From assembly GCA_963575745.1 (NCBI GenBank), contig CAUYUJ010012558.1, forward strand, positions 277,001-341,000: a stretch of DNA of 64,000 bases, read 5' to 3'. Both the position numbers and the translations under genes were made by a program. Positions within the stretch are counted from its first letter, which is position 1. The number at the start of each line of letters is the position of its first letter. The DNA comes from Prorocentrum cordatum (lineage: Eukaryota; Sar; Dinophyceae; Prorocentrales; Prorocentraceae). Positions 47,240 to 58,667 of this stretch are shown piece after piece. The notes under the pieces were generated by a model. That model was not told the DNA's origin and did not search any database. It saw only the letters and a list, made by a program, of their open reading frames with translations.

Positions 47240-48286
47240 CTAGCCGCAGCCTGGGCGCTGCCTCGGCTCCTCCTCCGCGACGGCCTGCGCCGGGACGCAC
47301 GGCCCTGCCTGCCGCGGGCCCTGCTGCCGGTCCCTGGCCCTCAGGATGCTGAGCATGTACGGGCTCGTGCGCAGGCTGCCCTCGTCGGCCAGCTCCCACG
47401 CGGCGGCCGCGTCGCCCTCGCCTGTCCTGTCCAGCATCGCGACCAGCTGCCTGCAGCGCAGCCTCTCGGCCTTGCTCGGCCGCGACCTGCGCTGGGTCGC
47501 GTGCGGCAGGTGGCAGAAGCTGCAGGCGTGGCCGTTCGCGCAGCCCGCCTTCATGCTGTGGTAGAGGCACGGCTTGCACGTCCCCGCGGCGTGCGCAGCC
47601 TCGCTGTCCTTCCGCCGCTCGGCGCCCTCCTGCCCGACGCCCTCGTGCTCCTCGGCACGCCCCGCCGGGTGGCCCTCGGGCGCGGCGCTGCCGGGCATCC
47701 GGGCAGAGCTTCCGCTGCTCCCGAACCGGCTGTACTGCCTGCCGCTGCCGAGCCCGCACCCGATGCTCCTGTTCTGGCTGCTGTCGCTGGAACCCTCCGC
47801 CCAGCTGTCGCTGCACTGGCTCTCGCTGTCGCTGCAGAGGAAGCGCCGCACAGGCTCCTGCGCTGGCTGCTGCCACTGCACAGGTTGAGAGCCTCGCGTG
47901 TCTGAGAGACTGTCTGAGTTGACCGAGACGTAGTCCGAGAGCGAGTCGACGCTGGCGGAGCTCCCGCAGTAGCTCACGACAGCAGCATCGCCGCCCATGC
48001 TCGCCGCCGTCCCCGCCGCGCCGACGCGCGGCCCCGGAGGAGAGGCACCCGCCCGCGCGGGGCACCTGGCGGCGGCGCTGCCCGGGCCGCCGAGGCCGCT
48101 GCCGCGCCAGGCCTCGGCGCCCGCCGCCTCCAGCGAGCAGCCCTGGGCCACGGCCAGGCCTGCGTGCACACCTGGCTCGGGGCGCTCCTCGGCGCCCTCG
48201 CGGATGGGGGCGCAGACGGCCGGCCTCGCTCCGTCGCCCTGACGGGGGGCGAGCACATCGTCGCTGTCGCTGTGCCCGCCGCGCAT
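47240..48286 (-). CDS. Single-CCCH-finger protein, intronless, SL-marked retrogene
   Basis: A 348-codon uninterrupted frame from ATG 48286 to the stop at 47240. The first about 230 residues are low-complexity, Gly/Ala/Ser/Asp-rich (for example SSASVDSLSDYVSVNSDSLS). A single CCCH finger follows, PCLYHSMKAGCANGHACSFC then H (C240, C249, C255, H259; C-x8-C-x5-C-x3-H), preceded by GTCK and followed by a basic CHLPHATQRRSRPSKAERLR helix. This combination is familiar from abundant dinoflagellate CCCH proteins and points to RNA binding, consistent with post-transcriptional control in these cells. The target is unknown. The upstream extension to 48457 is discounted because it reads through the SL relic. 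It is a possible live gene or retropseudogene; the frame is intact. Confidence 0.72.
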   Translation of the reverse strand: MRGGHSDSDDVLAPRQGDGARPAVCAPIREGAEERPEPGVHAGLAVAQGCSLEAAGAEAWRGSGLGGPGSAAARCPARAGASPPGPRVGAAGTAASMGGDAAVVSYCGSSASVDSLSDYVSVNSDSLSDTRGSQPVQWQQPAQEPVRRFLCSDSESQCSDSWAEGSSDSSQNRSIGCGLGSGRQYSRFGSSGSSARMPGSAAPEGHPAGRAEEHEGVGQEGAERRKDSEAAHAAGTCKPCLYHSMKAGCANGHACSFCHLPHATQRRSRPSKAERLRCRQLVAMLDRTGEGDAAAAWELADEGSLRTSPYMLSILRARDRQQGPRQAGPCVPAQAVAEEEPRQRPGCG

Positions 48287-48395
48287 TAGATTTAAACAGT
48301 GGTCCCGCGCCACGAGCTCCCGCCACGGGGGGCGGCAGCGTGGGCGAGCAGCCCAAACCGACCCTGGCGGCCGCACGCTTTGGGGCTGCTCCCGG

Positions 48396-48417
48396 CTTGA
48401 GCCAAAATGGCTACGGA
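48396..48417 (-). other. Exact 22-nt dinoflagellate spliced-leader relic
   Basis: The minus strand reads TCCGTAGCCATTTTGGCTCA then AG, identical to the canonical dinoflagellate SL (first base T). It is followed by CCGGGAGC instead of a GT splice donor, so it is the 5' end of a reverse-transcribed, trans-spliced mRNA and not an SL RNA gene. The CCCH gene ATG lies 110 nt downstream. Confidence 0.9.
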
Positions 48418-48884
48418 GGGGCTTCTTGGGAGTATCTTGGGGGCCTCTTGTGGGCATCTTGGGGGCCCGTGATTGCGTGTTCGGGGGCTCTCTGGGGTCG
48501 GGGAGCAGGAAATATCAGTTGGAATCCTCCATTTGGGGCCTCTCTTGGGGCCCTCGGGGAGCCCGTTTGGGCCATCTTGGGCGTGCTTGGGGAAATCTTG
48601 TGGTCATTGTTGGCCGTCTGAGGGTCCTCGCAGGGGCCTCGTAGGCCGTCTACTAGTAGGTGCGGTGCAGGGGGCCTCTGGGGCTGTCGTGTTTGCTGTG
48701 AAAACCCCTGTAGCGGATATGCTACACACTATACCTTTTTTTCACAAACCATCCTGTGGTGTTGGGTCCTCATTTTCAAGTTCAAGGGACAGCACCCCGC
48801 GTCCCTATCCTCTCCTCTCTTCCCATCCTTTCTCTTTCCTTCCTCCCTCCGCATGTTTCTGTTTTGGCACAACTCCTCACTCGT

Positions 48885-49548
48885 TTCGTGGCCCCATAAG
48901 GAGCTCCACAGAAAGCCCCAGTGGCACAGTCCGCATGGCGTACCTGCACCCGATTCGGCACACCCCTCAACGGTTTCGTGGCCCCATATGGAGCTCCGCG
49001 GAAGGACTCGTGGCATTGTCCGCGTGGCGTAATCGCGCCCGATTCGGCACACTCCTCGCACGTTCCGTGGCCCCATAGAGGCTCCACCGAAGGCCGCAGT
49101 GGCACAGTCCACATGGCGTACTCGCACTCGATTCGGCATATATCTCACACACTTCGTAGCCCCATAGGGAGCTTCACAGTAGGCCGCAGTGGCACAGTCC
49201 AACACCTCACACGTTTCGTGGCCCCACAATGCCGCAATCCGAGTGGCGTACCCGCATCCGAGTCGGCACACCCCTCAAACGTTTCGTGGCCCCATGGGGA
49301 GCTCCACCGAAGGCTCGAGCGGCACACTCCGCATGGCGCACCCGCACCCGAATCGGCACACACCTCACACGCTTCGTGGCTCTTTAGGGAGCTCTAGTGC
49401 AGGCCCCTGGTAGCGCCCGCATGGGGGCCCCGCCCCATTTCGGCACATCCCTCACACGATTCATGGCCCCAAGGGGATATCCACCGAAGGCGATACCCAT
49501 AACGGCGGTACTCACGACTGCATATGGTTGGGTATTTGGCCAGCATAT
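48885..49548. repeat. 89-bp satellite array, about 7 units, with conserved right flank
   Basis: The block TTTCGTGGCCCCATAGGGAG recurs with GCCCCA at 48891, 48981, 49070, 49159, 49221 and 49289 and in decayed form near 49378. Spacing is about 89-90 bp, with two shortened units. Each unit includes GTGGCACAGTCCGCATGGCG and ACCCGATTCGGCACACCCCT. The array ends in CGGTACTCACGACTGCATAT, a flank also present after the array at 61640-62045. Confidence 0.85.
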
Positions 49549-49569
49549 TCCGGAAAGGAGCGGGACGAT

Positions 49570-50470
49570 TGTTGCACCTCGGCGTTCTCTGGGGCCTCCC
49601 GAGGGCCTTTTTGGGCCTGTTGAGGGCATGTTGGCGGCCTCGGGGGTCATCGTTGGGCGGAGGGCTCGACACGGCAGCTCGGGTGCCACCTCTGGGGCCC
49701 ATTTGGGCGCCCTCTTGTGGCCCCCTTTGGGCGTGTTCAGGGCTTCTTGGTCCGTGTTGAGGCCATCTTGAGCCGTCTAAGGGCCCTTCTTGAAGCTTCT
49801 CGGAGCGATGTTTGGAAATCTCCTGTCGGATCGTCAAGGACCGTGTTGAATCCAAAAAGGCGGATGAGTTTTCCGAAGGGATGGGGCGATGCTTGTTTCT
49901 CGGGGCTCTCTTCGGGGTCCTCTTGAAGTGGTCTTCAAGCGTCGTGGACGCCTCCCCTTCTGGAGCCGCGTTGACGGCGGTCTGGGGTCGATCAGGTGAA
50001 TATGCCTTGTATGTGGGCCAGGGGCCTTTATCGTCGTATCTTGGGATCTGTCTGGGCGTCGTCTCTGGAGACCTGGCCAGTTGGGGGTCACTTGGGGGAC
50101 TCATGGAGGTTTCCTGGGGCCCTTGGGGCCTCTCTGGGGCTTGGGCCTTGCGGGGGCCTCTTGGATCCTGTCGGAGCCCTGTGGGGGATCTCGGTGGTCA
50201 TCTGTAAGCAGATTGCCGGAAATGGCAGCTCGGGTTCGCCCGCTTGGGCTCATCTTGGGGCTCTCTCTGAGCGTGTTCGGGGTTTCTTGGTCCGTCTTGG
50301 AGCCCTCTTGAGCCGTCTAGGGGCCCTCTTTGGGGCCCCTTGGGGGTTCTCTTGCCGATTTTTGGAAGGGTCGTCTTCGACCGTGTTGAAACCAGAATAG
50401 CGAAGATGTTGTTTCTCGGGGTCCTCTGGAGGGTCCTCTTGGAGCGGTCTGGAAGCGTCGTGGGCACCTC
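49570..50470. repeat. Diverged direct duplication, offset about 540-550 bp
   Basis: GGCAGCTCGGGT (49673 and 50224), GCGTGTTC (49731 and 50271), TTCTTGGTCCGT, CTTGAGCCGTCTA and GACCGTGTTGAA occur in the same order in both halves, amid CTTGGGGCC-type sequence. Confidence 0.65.
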
Positions 50471-50934
50471 TTGGCCCATCCGAGATGCATCTTAGGCCGT
50501 CGGAAGCCCCTGGAAGGCATCGCGGGGGTGACTCGGGCCCGTCTTGGGCCCGCCGCCGTGACCTGCCCAGTGGCTCTCATAATCGATGTGGCACCCCCGA
50601 AGGGCGGGCGCCTGGTCCACACATTTGCGGCCGAGGTCGCGGCCCCGGGGCCCCCGGGTCAGGCCCTCCGCCAGGCGCGGTGCGTGGTCCTGGAGGTATG
50701 GGCGGGAAAGGAACTGGGGGTCAGCACGCCAGCAAAAAAGGCTGCGACGATGGGGGGCTGCGTGGGAAAGAGAGAGAGAGAGAGGGAGAGTGCTAAGGAA
50801 GGAAGCGGTGCACTCCTCCGCCACCCCCTCCCCCTCCTGTTTTCGACCTCCGCCTCCTCGTGCAATTCCTCCTCATACTCTTCCTCGGTGTCCACACAAG
50901 GGGAATCGAGGAGGCATGTGGAAGGCTCTTGGAG

Positions 50935-50936
50935 TT

Positions 50937-50990
<54 letters not shown>

Positions 50991-51060
50991 TTCGTCGTCG
51001 TCGTCGTCAACGTCGTCGTCGTCGTCGCCGTCGCCATCGTCGTCGTCATCTTCGTCGATT
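50935..51060. repeat. GTC/TCG microsatellite
   Basis: A run of GTCGTCGTC is uninterrupted at 50937-50990, then mixes with TTCGTC, CGCC and CATCGTC. Poly-Ser, poly-Val and poly-Asp frames are artefacts. Confidence 0.95.
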
Positions 51061-51079
51061 TCTGGGGGCCGTTGTGGAC

Positions 51080-52330
51080 CCTGTAGGGGCTCTCTTGGGG
51101 GCCTATTGGAGCCTCTTGGGGGCTTCCTGGGGCATGCCATTGGTCCCCTTGGGAGCATCCTGGGCGCCTCCTGGGAGCCTCCTGGGCGCGTCTTGCGGCG
51201 GAACCTCGGAGTCCCATTCGTGCTCCCCCTCCTGGGCCACTCCCGAGGTCGTCTTGAGGCCCTCGTGGGCCGTCTCAGGGCCATCTTGGACGGTCTCAGG
51301 CTGGTCTTGGGAGCCTCTTGGTGTGTCTTGGAGCGGTCGTTTGGATCTGTCGTGTCCACTTGGAGCATGAGCATCTTGAGAAGGGGGGGCGCTCAAAATC
51401 CTCCAAACCTACGCAAACTGCCTGATTGAGGAATCCAGGGTCTGCAAGCCGGTGAAACTCCGATCGTGGATCGGCCATGGATAACACTGCCGCCCTCATC
51501 AGATGAGGAAACCCCCAGGGTCTGAAGCCTCCTGGGCCCATTCCTTAACGAATGCCCCCGCCGAGTTGCTGCTGGAGGCGCTCTTGGGAAGGCCAGTGGA
51601 GCTTTTGGGGGGCCTCCTGGGGGCCTTCTGGGAGCCTCCTGGGCGCGTCTCGCGGCAAAACCTGTGGCGTCCGATTCGTGTTCCCCATCTTGGGCCCCTC
51701 TCGTGGTCGCCCTGGGAGCCCTCGTGGGCAGTCTCGGGGCCATCTTGGGCCGTCCCAGGGCGGTGTTGGGAGCCTTTCGGGCTGCCTTGGGGAAGTCTGT
51801 TGGGCGCGTCGTGCCGATGGAGAGGATGAACAGCTCGAGAACGCGAAAAGGCTGAAAACAACAACTCACAAAAGAAGCTAACACAAAGCTAACTGTTTGA
51901 TGTGTGCTGCCCGAGGCCCTCTTGGGAAGGACATTGGGGTCTCATGGGGGGTGTCTTGGGGGCCTCCTTGGAGCCTCGCGGGCGCGTCTTGCGGCGGAAC
52001 CTCGGGCTCCAGATTCGTGTTTCCCCTCCTGGGCCCCTCTCGGGGTCGTCTTGGGGCCCTCGTGGGCCGTCTCGGGGCCATCTTGGGCGGTCTTGGGGCG
52101 GTCTGGGGAGCCGTTCGGCCTGTGTTGGTCTCTGGGGCGTGTCGTGCCGATCAAAAGTCTTGGAAAGCTTGATAGAGGGAGAACGCTGAAACATAGAACT
52201 ACCGCGCAACATGCTGAACGCTTGCCGCCCGAGGCCACCGTGGGAAGACTATTGGGACTTCCCTCGACAACCTGGATGCCATTCGGGACGTCTTGGGGCC
52301 GTCTGGGGCACCTTGGACCGATCGCTGGAG
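51080..52330. repeat. Three to four diverged direct repeats in CTTGGGGCC-type sequence
   Basis: The anchor GGCGCGTCTTGCGGCGGAAC lies at about 51185, 51642 (diverged) and 51981. Each is followed by ATTCGTGTTCCCC, GGCCCCTCTCG, CCCTCGTGGGCCGTCTC, GGGGCCATCTTGGGC and ends near CGTCGTGCCGAT. A shorter fourth unit may begin at about 52215. Confidence 0.65.
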
Positions 52331-52394
52331 GGCTCGGAGGCCCTCAGGAGCCATCTTGAGAGCCCCTGGGAGCTCTCTGGGCCCGTGTCGGGCA

Positions 52395-52467
52395 CCGGGG
52401 TATGTATGTATGTATATATATATACATATATACACGCATACGTATACATATACATGTACATATACAC

Positions 52468-52505
<38 letters not shown>

Positions 52506-52640
52506 GCATATGCATATGCATATGCATATGCATATGCATATGCATATACATACACATACACATATACACACACATATATACATATATATACATGCATATG
52601 TATATAGATAGATATACATATATATATATTGATACGGCAA
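52395..52640. repeat. ATATAC / ATATGC microsatellite
   Basis: Hexamer ACATAT and GCATAT units run with ATATATAT segments across about 240 bp. The alternating Tyr/Ile/Met/His/Thr frames are artefacts. Confidence 0.95.
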
Positions 52641-52861
52641 TGCATCTGTGTGTTATAAATATAGATACATGTATACACATGCCAGCCAGCGTTGACCCAC
52701 AACGATATGCAATTACTAACTACCCCTGACGCCACGCAAAGCTGAGAGGAAGAGGCCCGATATGGCCCAAGATGCCAGACCTCCCCACGATAGCCCTCTA
52801 AGGCCGTCCGGTTGTTCCTGAGGGGGGTCCAAGCAGGGAAGGCCACTGAGGAGCCCCCCTG

Positions 52862-52965
52862 CCTTCTCTAGAGGCCTCCCAGACGGGGTCCGCGTAGACG
52901 GGGTCGGAGGATCGCTGCTGCATCGCCGATACATCGGCGCCCCCGGCGGAAAGAAAAATCGGAGA
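52862..52965. repeat. Family G dispersed repeat, partial copy
   Basis: GAGGCCTCCCAGACGGGGTC, GACGGGGTCGGAGGATCGC and CATCGCCGATACATCGGCG match the copies at 22826-23060 and 26256-26640. Confidence 0.6.
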
Positions 52966-55900
52966 CCTCCTCAGAGAACCCCTCCAGACTTCCGAGCAGG
53001 CCGCTCTGCCCCCCGCGCCGCCCCGTGGTGCGCGCCGACCCCTCCCCCCCACACACCCCCTTGTCGCTCCGCCCGGGGGGCCAAGCCCCAGACTTGGGCG
53101 CTGCTCCAAGTCAAGTGCAGGAACGAGGAGGGAGCGATAAAATAGAAGGCGAAGACACGTGCGCCCCCTTCGTGCCCCTCTTGGGCCCCAGGGAGCGCCC
53201 TCTTGGGCCCCTGAAGTGCACGAAGAGCGCCCGCCCCCCCACCCATCCCGCCCCCCTCTCCCTCCCCCCCCCCCCACTCCCCCCCCCCCCCACAGGTAAA
53301 TCGGCAGCGCCCGAAGGCCCACCGCGCCCCGCGCGTCGGCGGCGTGTGCGCGGCGCCCGCCGCCCCCCCTCCCCCTCCCCGCGGGCGCTCTCCGCTGGCG
53401 GAGCCACGGTCCGGGCCCCCGAACTCGGCGCGCCGGAACCTGGGCGGGCGGCGCGGGCGGCGGGCGGCGGCGGCCCCGCTGCGGGGGTGCGGCGGGCGGC
53501 GCGGCGGGGACGGCCGGGGCTCCCGTTCTCTGCCTCTGGGCTCGAGGCGTGCGTGTGCTGTGGTCCTCCCGCTCCCTGCGTCCCTCCCTCCCGCCATCCT
53601 CCCTCCCTCCCGCCATGCCTCCCTGCTGCTCCTCCTCCTCCTCCTTCTCCTCCTCCTCCTCCTCCTCCTCCTCCTCCTCCTCCTCCTCTTCCTCCTCCTC
53701 AGCCCCGAGGACAGGGTCGAGAGATCGGGGGCCCGAGATGCGACAAAATCCACGACCTGGGGCAAGTCACGGGATCCTGGGGGCCTACATCTAAGACATA
53801 GTGGTGGGTGCTGTTCCGGCCAGAGCTCCGCTGAGATACACGGGGCCCTGACGAGTCTGCGCGGCTCGAAACAAAAACAGACACAGAGATTGGATCGAGA
53901 GCTCTGGTCGCGTTTCCGACGACAGGAGATCTCGAGGATCGCGGGGTGCCGCCGCCAAGTGGATCAATTGCTCAGGCTGTGCCTACCGGGGCCCTTCCAA
54001 TGGGCAGGCTCAATATTTCAGAGCAGCTCGTGCACATTACCCCCCCCGCGCACCACTTCTCTTAGAATCTCCCCCCTGTGGTTGATGTAGGCCTACCGAC
54101 AGCCAGTGCACGGCAACCGCTAATGCTGCCAAGGGAGGCCACCACCACTGGGGCGCATGTAACAAGTCTGGGCGCTTTCGTGGGATGGGGCAGAATCGTA
54201 CGGGCTGCTCCTGATGTGAAATACGAAGGGGCTGGAAACACGCGCGGCTGGATCAACATAGTGAACGTGCGGAAGCCGTGCGCTGAATACGCATGCGGAG
54301 AGCCGGCGTGCCCTGCCACACGAGGGACGCACATGGACAAACAACGCGGCCACATGCTCATCCCCAGTCTTCGCCCAGGCCGGCCACACTATCAGTCCCC
54401 ATTGTCTTCCCTTTCTGTACTTTCTGGCCGATGGTCCCTTGTGATGGCTGGCCTCGCTGGTGGGCCGCAGTGAAGCTGGCAAGGGAGGTCGACGGTCCGA
54501 CTCGGGCGACGGGAGAAACACCCCAGCCCTCACTCGAGGCACGGGGCTGAGAATGATCGGGGGTGATGGCGGAAATATCGACGAAGCGCCTGCTCATGTT
54601 TCTCGTCGTCCTTCGTCTCGCCTTCCCTCTCATCCTTTCCTCTACAAGATCCTTGCCCCTCGTCCTCTTCTTCCATCTCCACCTTACTCCTCCACCTCGT
54701 CTCCTGCTAATCCTCCTCCTCCTCCTCCTCCTCCGCCTCCTCCTCCTCCTCCTCCGCCTCCTCCTCCTCTTCCGCATCTCCATCCGCCCCCTTCTCCTCA
54801 ACCTTTCTGCTCTACCCCCCATGCCCCCCGCCGGCTGGAATAGTATGAACTCGTGCGAAAAGTGATCGGTGAGGCAAAATCACACGTAAACTGCAATACA
54901 AGCGGGTGCGCGAATAACAAGGGCCCCCAAAGAAAATCCAAAGACGCAGAAAGTGCCCCCTGTCCCTTGGGGAAACGTACAATTTTAGCATATTCGCCTC
55001 TTGAGCCTTCAGAGCGTCGCAGACGCCCCAAGAGAGCCCCAAAACGGCCCAAGAAGCCGCCAAGACGGCTCCATGACGGCCCACGAAGGGCCCAAGATGG
55101 CCCAGGAGGCCCCGGGAAAGGCCCAAGAGGGCCCCAGGACGGGCCCAAGAGGCGCCTGCAAGGGCGCCATGAAAACGAAAAAATGCTGAAGACGGCCCCG
55201 GAAGCCCCCAGCAGGCCTACAAAGGCCCCCGAGAAGCCTGAAGAGGCCGCAAGACGCTTCCAGCTGGCCCCGGAGAGGCCCTTCGAGGCCCCCTAAAGGC
55301 CCCCAAGAGTTTCAAATGCATCCAAAACGCTTTCTAGGCGCCTCCAAGCTGCCTCCACCCCCCCCCCGAAAAAAATCCAAACCAGCCCCAATGCTTCCAC
55401 GGCGCTTACGTCTGAACACAAGCGCTGCAATACAAAAGGTTTTTCCACGTTTTCACATTTTCTCCCGTTTTCGGTGTCCCTCACATCCATGAACTCACGA
55501 GGGCCCGCAGAAGACCGCGCGAAGGCCCCAGAAACCCCTAAAACAACATTGCTCCCAGCAGAGACCTGCGATGCACACGGTTCCACAACTAACTGTGACG
55601 CAGACAGCTGTAGTTAGCACGGACCTTTTCAGAGAGTGCGCCAAATCGGCGAGGTGACAACCCAAAGATGGCCAACACCTGGCCCCCAAGAGGCTTTCCA
55701 ACAACCGCCGAACATCCCCAACAACCGCCGAAAATCTCCTCATCCTCGTCATGTTCCTCCTTCTCCCCCTCCCCCTCTTGCATGTTCCGCTTCCTCCTGC
55801 TCCTCCTCATCCTCCGCATCCTGCTACTCCTGCCCCTCCCCCCCACCCCCATCCACCTCATCATGATCCTCATTCTCCTTCTCCTCATCCTACTCCGTTG

Positions 55901-56407
55901 CCGCCATTCCCAATCCTCATCATCCTCACCGCTTGCCGCCGTCGGGCCGGTCATGACCATCATCGTGCGCTCACGGCAACAACGGAAGCGTCCAGGATCG
56001 GCGGCGCTGGCCGGAGGCCATTACAATAGCTGCAGGCGTTGGAGGGTCGCTGAGTCTATCCTTCCGTAGGCCTTCCTTGGAAAGAGAAACCTCTATGAAG
56101 AACTTGAAACCGTCAGCTCCAATGCTCGCGCAAACACTCCACTGTCCAAGCCGCGACATGTGGCGAAGTCGATCACGATTGCGGCTGCTGATTAGAGCTT
56201 GCTCGCGCGCTTCTACGGCTGCGCTTTTGGACGACGGATTATGCAGGGCAATGAAACTCGATCGGCTTGAAGTCGTCAGCCCCAATGGGGCCACGATGGC
56301 GGCTCCAGGTTGGACCTGGCGAGCGCGTTTCTATGGCCGCGCTGGCTGGCTCGAGCGACCAGCTGGTTTGGCGAAACCGATACAAACCCGATTGCACTTA
56401 CCGATTG
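52966..56407. other. No recognisable gene (3.4 kb)
   Basis: Very GC-rich at 53000-53530 with poly-C runs. A CCCCCCCCACAG followed by GTAAATCGG at about 53295 looks like an acceptor, but no protein family follows. CTC tracts lie at 53631-53700 and 54715-54775; GGCCCAAGA-type repeats at 54990-55300; CTC/CAT-rich sequence at 55735-55925. No domain was recognised. Confidence 0.45.
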
Positions 56408-56507
56408 NNNNNNNNNNNNNNNNNNNNNNNNNNNNNNNNNNNNNNNNNNNNNNNNNNNNNNNNNNNNNNNNNNNNNNNNNNNNNNNNNNNNNNNNNNNNN
56501 NNNNNNN
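56408..56507. other. Assembly gap (100 N)
   Basis: Exactly 100 consecutive N. A round number suggests a scaffold join of unknown true size, so distances across it are unreliable. Confidence 1.
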
Positions 56508-58139
56508 GGCGCGACTGGTCGTCGCTGCGAGCGCAGTCGTCCTGTTCCTCCTCCTCCGATGCCCGTGTCCTCGCAGCCGGGCGCTCCTCCGACAAGCAAA
56601 ATAACGCGTTCAGAGCAAAACGCCCAGGTATCCGCCTGGGCGCGCCAGGCATCGCCTCCAACATGGCCCCAGGGGGGGGACCTCAAACCCCCGCCCCCCC
56701 CTTAACCTGACGCCAAGGCACCTAACCTGACGCTGCCCCCACCGGCAATAGACCCGGCGCGCTTGAACCTATTTCCGACCTCCTTCCCGACCTATTCCCT
56801 TCTTCCCTGCGCGTTATCCTGCTCATTACTGCCGTCTGAAAGGCGAGCGCGAGAAGAATGACAACAGAGCAGGACGCGAAAATTAAACCGCAACGTCCGC
56901 CGACTCCGGCGATATGTGGGGCCAACTGCTTGTGATGTCTTATTTGAAGCTTGACTGACAGGGTTTGCGCTGCGACCGAATCGCCGCGCAGAGGTGGGAG
57001 GCGCGGGTGCCAGCGCAGCGGTGGGGATACCACTCTGAGATGGAAACGTTGCTGCCGCTGCACCCAGATCAGGCTGGACACGTGGCCGGCGCTATGGTTT
57101 GACAGCTGAAACTGAGACCAACGCTTGGGCGGGAGCTTCGTTTCGAGATTCTTGACGCCCCATGCGCTCACCGGAACAACGCGTCACCGCTGTCCCCCTC
57201 GCCAGGGTGTTACCGGAGCCCACCGGCAGCGGGGCCGGGGGATGGGGCTCGTAAGTACGCGGAGGACCCCCCCACGGGCCCACTGCATCCTGCCCCGCTC
57301 GCACCTCGGACCCCCGCGCCAGCCTCTGAGGGCCGAGCGTCCACCCCTGGCTCCCCCTCCCTGGCTTTGTCCACCTCCACCGTTTCCTCTCCGCCGGTTC
57401 TCCATCGGGCCTCGCCTCGCCTTCCTCCGGCGCCCTCGGCCCGGTTGCTGCCCCGTCGCCGTTGGCTCGGCGCCTGCCTCGCCGCCTTTCCTTTTCCGCC
57501 TCCTTCTGCACCGCCCTTCCCCTCCGGCGTTTTCCGGCGAGGAAGACCGCCTACTTCTTCCTCCTCCTCCTCATCGTCATATTCCTCCTCTTTCTCCTCC
57601 TTTGCATCATCCTTTTCGGCGGTCACTCGCTGACGTCTCGTCAAGCCCGTTTGTCCCTTCTGGCTGTCCCGCGCCCGCTTCCTCCCCCTCCTCCTCCTCC
57701 TCCTCCTCGTCCTGCTCCTCCTGCTCCTCCTCCTCCTCCTCCTCCTCCTCCTGCCTCCTCTCCTCCTCCTTTTCCTCCTCTCCTCCTCCTCCTCCACCTC
57801 CTTCTCCTCCTCCTCCTCCTCCTCCTCCTCCTCCTCCGCGTCCTCCTCCTCCTCATCCTCCTCCTCCGCTCCCCGCGGTTTCGGCGGGCGCCGCCCTCAG
57901 GCCCGCCACGTCTGCCCATGGGCCCCACCTCGAACCCGCCATGGACATGTAATCCGGGCGGGCGCAGGCGCTGGTAAAGCCGCAGGCCACCAAAGCCTGT
58001 AAGGCAAAGTTCAGCTCGTGCCAGAGGCCGGCAGCCAGCGCGGACGCCTTCCTCCAGCCCGTGGCCATAACGGCCAGCATGCGCATGGCCGCCGGCGCGC
58101 TCTCGCCAAGGCGACCCCCGACAGTCCTAGGAGGCACTA
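56508..58139. other. No recognisable gene; CTC-rich region
   Basis: Unrecognised sequence to about 57360, then a dense CTC/CCTCGTCCT region (57540-57880). Poly-Pro, poly-Ser and poly-Arg frames of up to 275 codons arise from it. Confidence 0.5.
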
Positions 58140-58470
58140 GAAACATGTTTTATCCCGCGTAGCGCCGCCGTTTGGCCCTCTCCTCTTCTGCGGCGGCCGC
58201 TCCGCACAGGTGGCCGATGACAAGAGTCGCAGTGAGTCTACGCGCGCCCCGCCCGCGGCGACATCGATGCAGACACGCCGGCCGCCATAGTTGAAGACGA
58301 CGTCCAGCACCTCCGCCAGGTCGTCATCGGCCGCTGCGTCTTCCAAGGCCCGCACCCGCAAGCTCTCCAGGCGCTGATCGCGAAGCACGCGGGGGCCTAT
58401 GTGCGCCCTCACGAGACGCCACAATACATCGCCGATCTCGTCGTGCCCCCCACCAGGCTTTCGCCGTGTA
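58140..58470 (-). pseudogene. Fragment of a retroelement polyprotein tail
   Basis: The minus strand reads WRLVRAHIGPRVLRDQ, then AEVLDVVFNYGGRRVCIDVA and a basic tail. The VLDVV...GRRxxIDVA block resembles a segment I associate with the post-RT region of dinoflagellate LINE polyproteins. Only this fragment is visible; upstream sequence loses the frame. Assignment is by recall of the motif style and is tentative. Confidence 0.35.
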
Positions 58471-58667
58471 TGTTGCCCCCTTCGGCGTGCAAGAGACCAC
58501 CAATCGCATCCAACCGCGACCCACATGCGCCCCGAGGTCTGGGGTGGCGACAATGCGTTTCCGCATGCTTCACCCTGCTGCTGCTGTTCCTCCTCCTCCT
58601 CCTCCTCATCCTCCTCCTCCCCCTCGTCAACAATCCGTGATCCTTCTTGCCGCATCCCCAAACGCGT

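Noticed and set aside
48396-48417. An SL RNA gene
   Set aside because: The leader is not followed by a GT donor or an Sm-site-like region, so it is a relic in copied mRNA.
48287-48457. A 57-codon N-terminal extension of the CCCH protein
   Set aside because: It reads through the spliced-leader relic, which should be 5' untranslated, and the first ATG after the SL in frame is at 48286.
48885-49548. CRISPR-like regularly spaced repeats
   Set aside because: The repeated part covers the whole 89-bp unit with no variable spacers; it is a satellite in a eukaryotic genome.
50586-51430. Asp-rich or Ser-rich 165-299 codon frames
   Set aside because: They span a GTC tract and CTTGGGGCC-type direct repeats; there is no conserved motif and all frames are similarly open.
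57125-57952. A 275-codon Pro/Ser-rich secreted protein
   Set aside because: Half of it is the CTC tract and no signal peptide or motif is convincing.
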